Shown: piece by piece, positions 46,944 to 55,877 of the stretch | Position numbering within the stretch: the first letter of the stretch is position 1 | How the letters are laid out: each line of letters starts with the position of its first letter | DNA from: CAZMGY01 sp964565945 [NCBI: uncultured bacterium] | GTDB lineage: Bacteria; GCA-001730085 | Length of the DNA stretch: 64,000 bases | Assembly: GCA_964565945.1 (NCBI GenBank) | Contig: CAZMGY010000030.1 | Span: forward strand, 24,381-88,380 | Direction: 5' to 3' | Program-made: the position numbers and the translations under genes | The notes under the pieces: generated by a model | The model's database searches: none | Seen by the model: the letters and a program-made list of their open reading frames with translations, nothing else | Told to the model about the DNA's origin: nothing

Positions 46944-47150
46944 TTATGATAAGTAGGCATTTTTCTCCTCCAACGGCTTAAAATTTAATATCTTATCACG
47001 ATAGTACTCATACGGCTTTATTCTCGCCTCTAGCTCCTCTTCTAATTTGGTGAACCTATCTTAGATGGTTGAGACAACTTTTTTATTTAGCAATTCCTGA
47101 ATACTTTTAAACTCCACCCCATTCGAGCAATACTGCACTATCAGTGCCAT
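46944..47150 (-). pseudogene. short ORF broken by one in-frame stop
   Basis: From an ATG at 47150 the frame reads 29 codons to a TAA at 47061-47063, then continues in the same frame for 38 codons to a TAA at 46944. The second half is strongly protein-like (DRFTKLEEELEARIKPYEYY, then KILNFKPLEEKNAYLS). A Gln at the stop (STI-Q-DRFTK) would restore a smooth helix. It is probably a decayed small protein; the family is not recognised. It sits beside a palindromic element, so a mobile-element remnant is possible. Confidence 0.45.
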
Positions 47151-47174
47151 CAATTTTGCTCATGCTATAACCTC

Positions 47175-47254
47175 GTCATTCTGCGCGACACAAAGCAAAA
47201 TCGCAGAATCTATTGACTTTTATTTATGGATTCCGCAACTGCATGCGGAATGAC
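47175..47254. repeat. composite palindromic intergenic element
   Basis: An 80-base element bounded by GTCATTC (47175-47181) and GAATGAC (47248-47254). It contains two hairpins: ATTCTGCG (47178-47185) with CGCAGAAT (47202-47209), and ATTCCGCA (47230-47237) with TGCGGAAT (47244-47251). This is the shape of dispersed REP/BIME- or MITE-like elements. No second copy is seen in the window. It lies just beyond the end of the 47282 gene. Confidence 0.6.
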
Positions 47255-47281
47255 AATGTACTTTCATGGCTACAATATCTT

Positions 47282-48337
47282 CTACCTCGCAAACACAATC
47301 TTGCTTTTCACACCGTCCTTATCCTTACTTGGAGTCAACACTTTTCGTTTAAATTCTCGTTTGAATTCCTCAACAATCAGAGACAGATTATCTACAATTG
47401 TGCCTTGAGGCGGTTGATCAATAATAAAATTCAACTCCACCTGCCCCCGTTTTTCCATAAGATACGTTTGCATTTGTTTAAGTCTAACAGTTTGCCTTAA
47501 AAGTTCGACATCAACATCTTCGAGCTGAGACATCATCTGAACCCTTAACGAGTCTTTAAGCTTCTGAGTTAACATCGACATCGAGAAAAACCCTTTTAAA
47601 ATCTTGGAATTTTGCTTCGAATTCAAATAGGCATCCACTTGAGACAAGTCCAAATGATTTACTTTAAAGTGCCCCCAAAGCTTTTTTTCCGACAATATAA
47701 AAAAAGACAAATGAAAGTCCTTAACCAAATCATTTAAACCATAACCATAAGCTTCGACCCGAACTAAGGCATCGGTGTTTTCTAGATCAACTTGGCTAAT
47801 GCCAACATAATCCGCATGCAAACTGATATCAATAATACGATCATTCAACCTATCTTTCACATAGACTTGAAAATTCCTCATCTGCAACGAATCAAAATAG
47901 TCTCCCCTAAAAACCGAAGGTTGCTGCCACAAGCCAACAATATCGGTAAATAAGCCCGTTAGAAAGTCGGGAGAACGTTCGATGTTTTGTTTGCGCAAAT
48001 GTCTGTTATCAAATTCGAGTCGAACATCCCTGCACTCGATTCTCGAAAACTTGATACGCCTTTCCACAAAAAAGCTCCATAATGATAATTCGCTCCTAAC
48101 ATGATCAATCTCCAAAAGCACACTTTTTTCATTATTGAGTTTCAAGCTTTCAATACGAATAACACCAGGCAAAATCCCAAACTTAATTCGGTCAACATCT
48201 AAACTTATTTGAGTGTTATCATTCAAAAAAGCATACAACTCCTGAGTGATCCACTTCGCCATAGACACCCGAATTGCGATGGGAACACAAAGAACCAAAA
48301 TAAAACCTAAACTACATAAAACTGGAAAACGTTTCAT
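47282..48337 (-). CDS. AsmA-like or GspN-like inner-membrane protein
   Basis: 351 residues: an N-terminal membrane helix (FPVLCSLGFILVLCVPIAI), then beta-rich periplasmic sequence with AsmA-type opening (TQISLDVDRIKFGILPGVIRIESLKL). It closes the pseudopilin gene run. Both AsmA-like lipid-transfer proteins and the T2SS protein GspN have this anchor plus beta-domain plan. The operon context favours a secretion role, but the sequence does not decide it. Confidence 0.5.
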   Translation of the reverse strand: MKRFPVLCSLGFILVLCVPIAIRVSMAKWITQELYAFLNDNTQISLDVDRIKFGILPGVIRIESLKLNNEKSVLLEIDHVRSELSLWSFFVERRIKFSRIECRDVRLEFDNRHLRKQNIERSPDFLTGLFTDIVGLWQQPSVFRGDYFDSLQMRNFQVYVKDRLNDRIIDISLHADYVGISQVDLENTDALVRVEAYGYGLNDLVKDFHLSFFILSEKKLWGHFKVNHLDLSQVDAYLNSKQNSKILKGFFSMSMLTQKLKDSLRVQMMSQLEDVDVELLRQTVRLKQMQTYLMEKRGQVELNFIIDQPPQGTIVDNLSLIVEEFKREFKRKVLTPSKDKDGVKSKIVFAR

Positions 48338-48339
48338 GG

Positions 48340-49212
48340 TTAATTTTCATATCCTTCAGACCACGACAGAGGCGTAAAGTCTAGTAAGTCATAAGCCTTT
48401 TGAGATTTTAAGTGAACATTACCTATACGAGGCAAGTTCTCGGGGTCGTCATGACGCGAGGCTTTTATCAAATATTGAGAATCAAACCCATAATGTTGCG
48501 CAATTTTTTCACCCATTTCATACAAACTAACAGCCCTTGGCCCACCCAAATGATACAACCCTTGAACTTTTAAGTTCAACAAATGATGTAAGCCGCGTGC
48601 TAAACACACCGTATTTATTCCCGATCTCAACTCATCGTGAAACAGTGTCATCGGTTTGTTTTGCCCCAGCCTCTTCGCAATCAAGTCCACCGCCCCCTTA
48701 TACCCCTGTAAAGAAGGCCCCATCGGCAACCCAATACGCACAATACCATAAGATGGGCGCTTCTGCACCAAGTCTTCCGCCATAAGATACGTTTTCCCAA
48801 TCACACTTATGGGATCTGGGCTAATATTTTCACAGTAGCCCTCATCGGGCTGTCCAACTCCTGAATAAACTAAATCTGCACTTATATAAAAAATATAAGC
48901 CGACGGTGCCGCATCTAAAATCATTTGAGTACCTAAAACGTTTCTCTCGTAAGCCCTATCAGGACACTTCTCTCCCAAGTCTAAATCGCACATTCCGGCC
49001 GCATGAACAATCATTGTGGGATCTATATCTTCAAGAATCTTGCAAAACGTATCAGGGTCACTCATAGAACAAGGGTAAACATAAGAGGCAGAAAAATAAC
49101 AGGCACTTTTGGGAGGCACAATCCCAATCACTTGGCCGGGATAGCTCTGTTCTAGCAGTTGAAACAGAGGCCAACCATGCATGGAAGAAATACCTGTTAT
49201 AATAATTTTCAT
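48340..49212 (-). CDS. RmlD-like extended SDR without the catalytic Tyr-Lys pair
   Basis: 290 residues of the dTDP-4-dehydrorhamnose reductase/extended SDR fold: IIITGISSMHGWPLFQLLE (nucleotide binding, altered), VHAAGMCDLDLGEKCPDRAYERNVLGTQ, YISADLVYSG. At the YxxxK position, SVIGKTYLMAE has Ile and Tyr in place of catalytic Tyr and Lys. It may therefore bind but not reduce, or use another mechanism. It overlaps gspK by 4 bases, an odd partner for a sugar-nucleotide enzyme, and may supply or sense a sugar for pilin or substrate glycosylation. Confidence 0.68.
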   Translation of the reverse strand: MKIIITGISSMHGWPLFQLLEQSYPGQVIGIVPPKSACYFSASYVYPCSMSDPDTFCKILEDIDPTMIVHAAGMCDLDLGEKCPDRAYERNVLGTQMILDAAPSAYIFYISADLVYSGVGQPDEGYCENISPDPISVIGKTYLMAEDLVQKRPSYGIVRIGLPMGPSLQGYKGAVDLIAKRLGQNKPMTLFHDELRSGINTVCLARGLHHLLNLKVQGLYHLGGPRAVSLYEMGEKIAQHYGFDSQYLIKASRHDDPENLPRIGNVHLKSQKAYDLLDFTPLSWSEGYEN

Positions 49213-51116
49213 AAACGCCTCACTTGTTGGGCTAACACTTTAGGAAAGGGTTTGCTCTTAAGTTTACTTTGATTGAAGTCCAAAGCCACCTCTACATCGG
49301 CATTCAACTGATAACCTGTATTGTTGTAAACACCTGTAACTTGAACATGAAAAAAGTGGCTTCTCACATCAATCAGATCATAAAGATTCCAAAAAACCTG
49401 ATCCACCTTCTCATTCGATAACTTTTGTTTAAGGGGCAAAATAATATCATAGATATTCTGAAACCCCTTAACATCCTTTTGATGAGAGAAATGTTGTTTA
49501 CGGTAGGCCACAATATGTTCCGCCAGGGGACGATCTATTCCAGGCAGAGACGCCAATACAAAGGCTGAAGATGTATTAATATTGATACGACCCGCCTGAC
49601 GATGTTTAAAAGTTTGATTCACCCCATCAATAACGTCAAAGTAATCGTCCTGATGATGCTCATCTACAAAAAACAGCTGCTTCAAGATAATTAAATCTTC
49701 AATTTCATTAGAATCTAACACACCATTCTGATTGGCATCCTGAACGTCACTGGCTTTTACTTTCAAAAAACTCCAAGGCCCATCGCCTTTGTAGACATAA
49801 GGCAAAAAACCAAGAGGAGACCTACCTAAAGAAAGGTCTTTGCGTCGCACAAACATTCGTTGTTGATCGGCAAACACACTTGCTTCTAAGGCTTGACCAT
49901 AGTTCTCATTAAGAGCTCCAGGGGAAAATCCTTGACTGTAATTATCAGCATGAGCCGATCGAGGATCATCCTTAATCAAACTTTGATCTAAATCGACATC
50001 CAAATTTAAATCAAACACACTCACAAGATTATCTTTCACAAGACTCACCACACCGCGATTGATTTCGAAGTTGGGCACCTCGTGGATCACATCAACATTC
50101 ACATGATCCAGAAACTGCAAGCGTTTGGTATGATCGGTGATTAAAAGAAAAGAACGCGCTGCCAAAATTAAACTTGGTAAGTTGACTGATTCTCTTCCCG
50201 AAGCTTTGGATTCCCACTCTAAGCGATAACCTTCTAATTTGATCTCTTCGGAGTAAGGGTTAAAAATTTCAACAAACTCTCCTCCATGACTATGGGCAAA
50301 ACTGTACATACGTGCCGGATTGACAAAATTCGCGGTATGATAGCGAACTTCGTTGATCAAAGGACGCACTTCATCTCCATACAAAGTCAAACCCACACCC
50401 ATACCGATTTGAAAAAGGGACTCATCGCCATCGACATAATCAATCAAGTTTGCCAAAACCTGATAGGCCTCATCCTCATTGTCGAACAGCTTGACAAATT
50501 CTCTTTCATGATGGATCGTGATCGACTTATCTTGCAAACTCCATACGTTCAATTTGGGCAATCCCTGATCGGTGTAGTTCACTCGAGAACTTACCCAAGT
50601 AACATTTTTATTCAACACATTGAGCCAAGTTGCTTTATTATTAGTCACAAAGCGTCCCCACTCTTGCCTTATTTGAAAAGGAATTGATAATGCCATCCTA
50701 CGGTCAAAAATTTCTTGCTCCCAAGTCACAGGTCTATCAAAATCACCTTTCTTACGCATATAATCAAAAACATCTTGTGCATAAAGCCCCCATGGCGCTT
50801 GATTTACATTCATATAACTCGCTAAATCATCCACACGAACATGAAAAAGCCCTTCCTTGTCCCATTCAAACCAATCCTGATCATGCGACACAAGAGACAT
50901 CGGTTCATTCTCGAAATGATCCTTTATTTTTGACAAGGCCAACGCCATCCCCGATTCGGCATTCATTTTAGCTTTCAATCGATCTTCAACGGGGTTCCCA
51001 TACTCCGTTTGCAACGAAACAAACCGCACAAAAGTAATCCCAACACTCAAAAGAACCAACAAAAGCCCTAACACAAGAATAAGAGCCACCCCACGTTGGC
51101 CGTGAATCATCTTCAT
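49209..51116 (-). CDS. gspK: GspK-like minor pseudopilin with lamin-tail and EF-hand insertions
   Basis: 635 residues, about twice a normal GspK. The prepilin signal is GQRGVALILVLGLLLVLLSVG; the Glu5 equivalent is absent, as in GspK. The GspK body has helix-hairpin-helix elements, including FVLASLPGIDRPLAEHIVAYRK near 535. Between about 255 and 375 is a lamin-tail-like domain (GGEFVEIFNPYSEEIKLEGYRLEW). Near 460 is an EF-hand/dockerin-like loop (DANQNGVLDSNEIEDL). It should cap the pseudopilus tip; the extra domains may contact secreted cargo. Confidence 0.78.
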   Translation of the reverse strand: MKMIHGQRGVALILVLGLLLVLLSVGITFVRFVSLQTEYGNPVEDRLKAKMNAESGMALALSKIKDHFENEPMSLVSHDQDWFEWDKEGLFHVRVDDLASYMNVNQAPWGLYAQDVFDYMRKKGDFDRPVTWEQEIFDRRMALSIPFQIRQEWGRFVTNNKATWLNVLNKNVTWVSSRVNYTDQGLPKLNVWSLQDKSITIHHEREFVKLFDNEDEAYQVLANLIDYVDGDESLFQIGMGVGLTLYGDEVRPLINEVRYHTANFVNPARMYSFAHSHGGEFVEIFNPYSEEIKLEGYRLEWESKASGRESVNLPSLILAARSFLLITDHTKRLQFLDHVNVDVIHEVPNFEINRGVVSLVKDNLVSVFDLNLDVDLDQSLIKDDPRSAHADNYSQGFSPGALNENYGQALEASVFADQQRMFVRRKDLSLGRSPLGFLPYVYKGDGPWSFLKVKASDVQDANQNGVLDSNEIEDLIILKQLFFVDEHHQDDYFDVIDGVNQTFKHRQAGRININTSSAFVLASLPGIDRPLAEHIVAYRKQHFSHQKDVKGFQNIYDIILPLKQKLSNEKVDQVFWNLYDLIDVRSHFFHVQVTGVYNNTGYQLNADVEVALDFNQSKLKSKPFPKVLAQQVRRL

Positions 51117-51736
51117 AAATTAGGCCCTTTCAACTTGTGCAAATAGCGCTGCTTCTCTTGCCCGTCAAAATAATCAATCACCAAAGCAATTTCATTCAAA
51201 GGTCCAGGGGGCAAACTTTTTAAACCGTTAAGCATTATTTGCATTTGTGTCACTTGGGCACCATTTCTTAGATGATCGGTTAGATTTGATCGATTAAGAT
51301 AATCGTAATTTCTAAGGTCTTGCTCTGTTGGTTGAAAATGGACAGGTCGCAATTGTCTCTCAACCCGTCCTTCGAACAAACGATATTCGACATAATACAA
51401 ACCATCATCCAAAGGATGGGCTTTCTCGGGATCTACGGTGCGTGAAATCAAAAAAGCCAATCGTTCATCGGGCGTCAAACGTATACGATCATAACCTGGC
51501 AAAAAAGTCTTATTGATTAAGGAAGCATCCAAGTCCTCGGATAATTCTTGAAACAGCCAAGCTTGTTGTTCGTAGATCAATTGGCGATCGATTTTTTGTG
51601 TCACGGCGCGGTGTGTTTGTAGGTATATGTTGTAAGCAAAATAAAACAACAAAACCACAATCAATGTGACAATAATCATTTCCATAAGAGTGAAAGCTCG
51701 TTTAGATATAGCTTTCAACGGTATAAACATGTTCAT
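51113..51736 (-). CDS. GspJ-like minor pseudopilin
   Basis: 208 residues from the ATG at 51736 (51730 also possible); the frame start at 51751 overlaps more of the upstream gene. The prepilin signal is KRAFTLMEMIIVTLIVVLLFYFA: the residue before Phe is Ala rather than Gly, and Glu5 is present. The body (YYVEYRLFEGRVERQLRP) matches GspJ-type minor pseudopilins in length and order. It lies between GspI-like and GspK-like genes, the usual GspJ slot. The Ala is an acceptable variant for the peptidase. Confidence 0.72.
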   Translation of the reverse strand: MNMFIPLKAISKRAFTLMEMIIVTLIVVLLFYFAYNIYLQTHRAVTQKIDRQLIYEQQAWLFQELSEDLDASLINKTFLPGYDRIRLTPDERLAFLISRTVDPEKAHPLDDGLYYVEYRLFEGRVERQLRPVHFQPTEQDLRNYDYLNRSNLTDHLRNGAQVTQMQIMLNGLKSLPPGPLNEIALVIDYFDGQEKQRYLHKLKGPNL

Positions 51737-52148
51737 AAGAAGCTCTATCAATAAGTTTAACCTTTAACACTAATTCTCCTTGAACATCCTCAAAGGCTGC
51801 CTCATAATCAATTGCCATCAAGGGCTTCTCTTTAAAACCAACATCTAAAGGATCTAACACAAATAGCCCCTCCTGAACTAAAGAGTTATCGATAGCATAG
51901 TGCGCATGCTGCTTCCAAAATTGATCGGTAAAATACTCTTTTCCTTCTCGCACATAGGCATCACGAATCCCATTCCTTAAAGACTGAGCTATCATTACAA
52001 GATATACATCCTTAGATGTTCTTTGCAAAGACATCACGCCCTGAGGAAATAAGGGGAAAACAGCCATAACCCCCACAAGAAAAACGGTCATCGCCACGGT
52101 CACTTCTAGCAATGTAAACCCTTTAGAGTCTCGAAACAAATATTTCAT
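51702..52148 (-). CDS. GspI-like minor pseudopilin
   Basis: 148 residues. The prepilin signal is KGFTLLEVTVAMTVFLVGVMAV, with Gly before Phe and Glu5, and a short basic leader (MKYLFRDSKG). The body (LVLKVKLIDRASYEHVYTVE) fits a GspI-size minor pseudopilin. It lies three bases after the GspH-like gene and overlaps the next reading frame. Confidence 0.72.
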   Translation of the reverse strand: MKYLFRDSKGFTLLEVTVAMTVFLVGVMAVFPLFPQGVMSLQRTSKDVYLVMIAQSLRNGIRDAYVREGKEYFTDQFWKQHAHYAIDNSLVQEGLFVLDPLDVGFKEKPLMAIDYEAAFEDVQGELVLKVKLIDRASYEHVYTVESYI

Positions 52149-52151
52149 GCA

Positions 52152-52754
52152 TTAGTCCTGAAGTTCAATTCGATTATTTTTAGCATCGATCAAAATTGAA
52201 GAGGGTTCGCCTTCAATCAAAATAGGCACTTTATCAACAGTACCTTTCAAAGGAAATATAATACGCCCAGATATAGATTTAAACCGAACCGCAGGTAATA
52301 TGGTAGAAAAGTAACTCAACGAAACATCTTTAATATCCACTTTAATCCTTTGTGTTTTTTGCGCTTGGTCATTATCGATGAATAAGTCTTGCTGACTTCG
52401 AAACATGGCATCTTGTGGTAACAAAAGCCACTCGCTATCCAAGTGAAAGCGACCTTGCTTTTCTTTAACAATCGCTAAGGCTCGTCCAGGAAGTTGATCT
52501 CTTCTTTGAAAATAAGCCGTCGCTTTCACAAAACGATCGTCATGAGAAGGAACAAAAACAACATAGTGGTCCTGAGAGCTCGTCTGAGCTTGCTTCTGTG
52601 CCATGTACAAAATAGTTTTCACCCAATTAATGGCATCGCTACCTTGACGTTTCGATTTATAATCAAAAAAACGTGGCAAAATAAAGCTGGAAAAGAGCCC
52701 CATAAAAAAAATCACCAAAAGAACTTCAATAAGGCTAACACCTTTGCGACTCAT
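52152..52754 (-). CDS. GspH-like minor pseudopilin
   Basis: 200 residues with prepilin signal RKGVSLIEVLLVIFFMGLFSSFILP (Gly before Val, Glu5) and a GspH-like beta domain with QKQAQTSSQDHYVVFVP and RIIFPLKGTVDKVPILIEG. It precedes GspI- and GspJ-like genes, so H-I-J-K order is kept. Its start overlaps the TPR protein stop by 4 bases. Confidence 0.72.
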   Translation of the reverse strand: MSRKGVSLIEVLLVIFFMGLFSSFILPRFFDYKSKRQGSDAINWVKTILYMAQKQAQTSSQDHYVVFVPSHDDRFVKATAYFQRRDQLPGRALAIVKEKQGRFHLDSEWLLLPQDAMFRSQQDLFIDNDQAQKTQRIKVDIKDVSLSYFSTILPAVRFKSISGRIIFPLKGTVDKVPILIEGEPSSILIDAKNNRIELQD

Positions 52755-54670
52755 AGATCCCTTCCCTTTCTTTTTTGACGAAGAACACCCTTCATTTCCT
52801 TAGCAATCGCAGTATACTTGGGATTCTTCATACTTACAATCTCATTGTATACGGTTTGAGCAGCATCATATTGAACAAGCTTTTCAAAACAGCGTGCCAC
52901 CCCCAATTTAGTTTTAAAATACATATCTTCCGTTTTGAATCGCGACATACGGGTCTGAACATTAATATAAATATTCAAGGCTTCTGTCCACAAAGATTGG
53001 TGAAACAAAACATCCGCCAACGCCAACATTGATGAAATAATAATAGGCCCTTCATGACCATACATGCTTTGCTTAAAATATTCCTCTGCCCGCATCCAAT
53101 CTTTCATTCCTCCATAAGCTTGACCAAGCAAATAAGCCATGTTTTGTTTAAGAATTAAAACATCCTCATCAAAAATCAAGGGTTCTAAAGTGTCAATCAC
53201 CCGGAGATAACGACCCTGTTGAATATAAATATCCATTTTACTCAAAAGGGCCTCGCGAAATACTTCATTATGGGGCTCAATAAAATCCAAATACTCCAGA
53301 GCTTTATTGCGTAAACCCTCATTTAAATAGATATGCGCTAACTGGTAATGGGCATCTCCGACCAAATCACTTTCGGGATAATGTTCGATAATTTGACCCA
53401 AAGACCCTTTTTTCTTGTCGTAATCACCCTTAAGCGCATAATAGTCCGCAATCCATAAAAGAACATCAGCAATAAGAGGGTCTTGTGGATACAACTTGAT
53501 CATTTGATCAAAAACCTGTATCCCCTCCTTAATTTTACCAAGACGAATATAAGACCAAGCTTGATAATAATAGACCCGAGATGACTTGCGTGGAAAAAGA
53601 TCCGCCACTGTTTTAAAAAGCTGAATAGCCATTTTGTAATTCGCTAAATTGTAATAGCTTAAGCCAAAAAAAACATAGGCTTCGGCCGTTAAAGAATCTT
53701 TTTGCGAATAGTCCATCACCTCCCAAATGGCAATTGATTCGGCATACTGCTTTTCATAAAAAAAAGACAAGGCTTTTTGGTGATCAATATCTTTTCTCTC
53801 TTCCGCACTCAGTTCAAAGATGTCCTGATAAACGGCTAAAGCCTGTCTCGCCTGAGAATAATCCTGTAATTTCATATAAATCTGGACTTTTTCATACAAA
53901 GCTCTGCGATACCAAATAGACGTTTTATCCACACCCTTCGTCATCTTTTCTGTAATCAGGAGAGTTTCTCGAAAACGTAACATTCCCATCAAGGCCTTCA
54001 CCTTACCATACAAAACAGCTTGCTTTTGATCTTGATTTAAAGGCAAACGAAGGGCTTGATTCATCCGATCCAAGCATGCATCATACTGATCCATATGAAA
54101 ATAGCCTAAACCCGAATAATACAACGCCTGATACATTTGAAAGTCCCATTTTTCTTGAATTGATTGCGACTCTCCTTTGATTTTAGTAAGAAAAAGCTCG
54201 TAAGCCCCCACAGCACCAAGGTAATTCTTAAGCCGATACAGCGCATCACCTAAAACTTTGGCCGATTCCAAACCCCAAAAACTTTGATCGTGGTGCTTAA
54301 GCACATACTTCATATGACCCACTGTGTTGATATCGTATCCTAACAAATAGTAACTCCTCCCCATAATTACATGAATACGAGGGACAAGAGGTGAATCTGG
54401 GTAACTCTCTAACAAAATTCCACTGGTTTCAATCGCTAAGGGGTAATTTTGTTTTTGAAAATAACCATCGGCTAAGAAAAAAAGAACCGCCTCACGTTTA
54501 CGTTCTCCCAAAGAGTGGCTTAAAAAAAGCTGCCCTTGCTTAATAAGATCCTCGTATTTGCGGTCTTCGTAAAGCTGGCACACATCGGAAAATGATGCGA
54601 CGTTTTGCGCAGAAAGATTCGTTACAAAGCTCAATACCCCTAGTAAATTAATGGTAATAATACTTTTCAC
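52751..54670 (-). CDS. secreted or membrane TPR-repeat protein
   Basis: 639 residues with a signal-like N-terminus (ITINLLGVLSFVTNLSAQ) and many degenerate tetratricopeptide repeats, for example VLFFLADGYFQKQNYPLAIE, AYVFFGLSYYNLANYKMAIQL and DAHYQLAHIYLNEGLRNKALEYL. The repeats run about residues 30-630. TPR scaffolds of this size often bind pilins or secretins. It heads the pseudopilin operon (4-base overlap with the GspH-like gene), so a PilF/GspC-like assembly role is possible. No lipobox is visible. Confidence 0.75.
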   Translation of the reverse strand: MKSIITINLLGVLSFVTNLSAQNVASFSDVCQLYEDRKYEDLIKQGQLFLSHSLGERKREAVLFFLADGYFQKQNYPLAIETSGILLESYPDSPLVPRIHVIMGRSYYLLGYDINTVGHMKYVLKHHDQSFWGLESAKVLGDALYRLKNYLGAVGAYELFLTKIKGESQSIQEKWDFQMYQALYYSGLGYFHMDQYDACLDRMNQALRLPLNQDQKQAVLYGKVKALMGMLRFRETLLITEKMTKGVDKTSIWYRRALYEKVQIYMKLQDYSQARQALAVYQDIFELSAEERKDIDHQKALSFFYEKQYAESIAIWEVMDYSQKDSLTAEAYVFFGLSYYNLANYKMAIQLFKTVADLFPRKSSRVYYYQAWSYIRLGKIKEGIQVFDQMIKLYPQDPLIADVLLWIADYYALKGDYDKKKGSLGQIIEHYPESDLVGDAHYQLAHIYLNEGLRNKALEYLDFIEPHNEVFREALLSKMDIYIQQGRYLRVIDTLEPLIFDEDVLILKQNMAYLLGQAYGGMKDWMRAEEYFKQSMYGHEGPIIISSMLALADVLFHQSLWTEALNIYINVQTRMSRFKTEDMYFKTKLGVARCFEKLVQYDAAQTVYNEIVSMKNPKYTAIAKEMKGVLRQKRKGRDL

Positions 54671-54704
54671 GATACGTTTTTTGCTCCCTCTAAACGGCCT
54701 AGCC

Positions 54705-55514
54705 CTAAGCGCCTATCTTCACATGGGAAAAATGTTTTTGCAAAAGAACCGATGCGGATAAAGCCGCCAAATAACTGGTTTTAGGATTAGAAGGATCCAA
54801 ATTATTTTCGGTAAGCGCCACCATACGTCCCGCAGTACTGATCACTTCGACTTCGTGAGAGTTTTTAGTCCATTCTGGAGAGGTCAAAATACGTACCCGT
54901 GTTTGATCGGGTCCCAAACCCGCTAAACTCAATGTGGCAGCCACATTGATGTTTTTGGGGAAGGCTTTCACCGCTTCACGGGCCGTTCCTTCAAATACAC
55001 ACATCTCTTGTGTAACAGAATCCATATCAATCCCTTTGGATTCTAAATATGGCGCTCCTTTAAGCCCTTGAGGAGGTTTGCGTGTGGTTATCGTCACCGA
55101 GTGAATCTCTGCCATTTTAACGGCCGACAAAGCATCCAAACCTGCGATTGCACCAGAAGGGATATAAAGCCTTCCCTCAGATTGCTCAGCTAATTGACAA
55201 AGCTCGGGATCATCCAACAGACCTCCCACACTAACAATCATCACATCTTTAGCTTGCTCTAGCGCTTGACGAGCAATATCACAAGCCACTGTAGCTCCAG
55301 CGGCTTCAATTACAAAATCAACCTTGGGAATAAGTATCGCATAATCGGTGCAAATTTGAGCAGGTGCTTTTAAACTGTTAACTAAGGCTTCAGCTCGGTC
55401 GTAATGCTTATCACAAACAACATGTAAAGAGGCCTTGGCCAAGAGAATGGTCTCGATATCATTCGCTAACTTGCGACCAATCACACCACAACCAATCAAG
55501 CCAATCTGCGTCAA
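54705..55514 (-). CDS. nadX: L-aspartate dehydrogenase
   Basis: 269 residues: NAD-binding [32 protein letters not shown], and the catalytic region [24 protein letters not shown] ([19 protein letters not shown]) with [11 protein letters not shown]. It oxidises aspartate to iminoaspartate, the anaerobic first step of NAD synthesis instead of oxygen-dependent NadB. It overlaps panD by 4 bases; both enzymes use aspartate. That fits the anaerobic style of the rest of the window. Confidence 0.92.
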   Translation of the reverse strand: MTQIGLIGCGVIGRKLANDIETILLAKASLHVVCDKHYDRAEALVNSLKAPAQICTDYAILIPKVDFVIEAAGATVACDIARQALEQAKDVMIVSVGGLLDDPELCQLAEQSEGRLYIPSGAIAGLDALSAVKMAEIHSVTITTRKPPQGLKGAPYLESKGIDMDSVTQEMCVFEGTAREAVKAFPKNINVAATLSLAGLGPDQTRVRILTSPEWTKNSHEVEVISTAGRMVALTENNLDPSNPKTSYLAALSASVLLQKHFSHVKIGA

Positions 55515-55873
55515 GACGCTTCCCCCTCTATCGGCTTGTTCTGTTCATTCACTTGAATAATTTGAGGTTGGTATCTCGTTAATTCCTCTTCGGAATAATG
55601 GGCATAGGTGATAATAATCACAAGATCACCAGATTGAGTCAATCGCGCCGCAGCGCCGTTAATGCATATGGTTCCAGAACCACATTCGCCGATAAGCGCA
55701 TATGTTTCAAAACGAACTCCGTTGTTCACATTAACAACTTGAACTTTTTCTCCAGGCAAAATATTAGCTAATTCCAAAAGGTTCTGATCAATCGTGATCG
55801 ACCCTTCATAATTCAAATTAGCATCGGTCACAGTCGCACGATGAATCTTCGATTTAAACATATCTCGGATCAT
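55511..55873 (-). CDS. panD: aspartate 1-decarboxylase (pyruvoyl)
   Basis: 120 residues. The start at 55873 aligns with the E. coli start and places the autocleavage site at Gly24-Ser25 in NYEGSITID, which generates the pyruvoyl cofactor. Other conserved parts are [20 protein letters not shown]-like [18 protein letters not shown], and [18 protein letters not shown]. It makes beta-alanine for pantothenate. It sits between panC and nadX. Confidence 0.96.
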   Translation of the reverse strand: MIRDMFKSKIHRATVTDANLNYEGSITIDQNLLELANILPGEKVQVVNVNNGVRFETYALIGECGSGTICINGAAARLTQSGDLVIIITYAHYSEEELTRYQPQIIQVNEQNKPIEGEAS

Positions 55874-55877
55874 ATCA

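Larger units (their letters stand above)
46892..47281. other. intergenic region with gene remnant and palindrome
   Basis: Between the nucleosidase gene and the AsmA-like gene. It holds the broken ORF at 46944-47150 and the palindromic element at 47175-47254. A plus-strand frame at 47213-47500 starts inside the palindrome and runs antisense through the next gene, so it is not called. Nothing else is seen. Confidence 0.6.

Noticed and set aside
47213-47500. 95-codon plus-strand frame at the palindrome
   Set aside because: It starts inside the palindromic element and runs antisense to the AsmA-like gene; no protein-like features.
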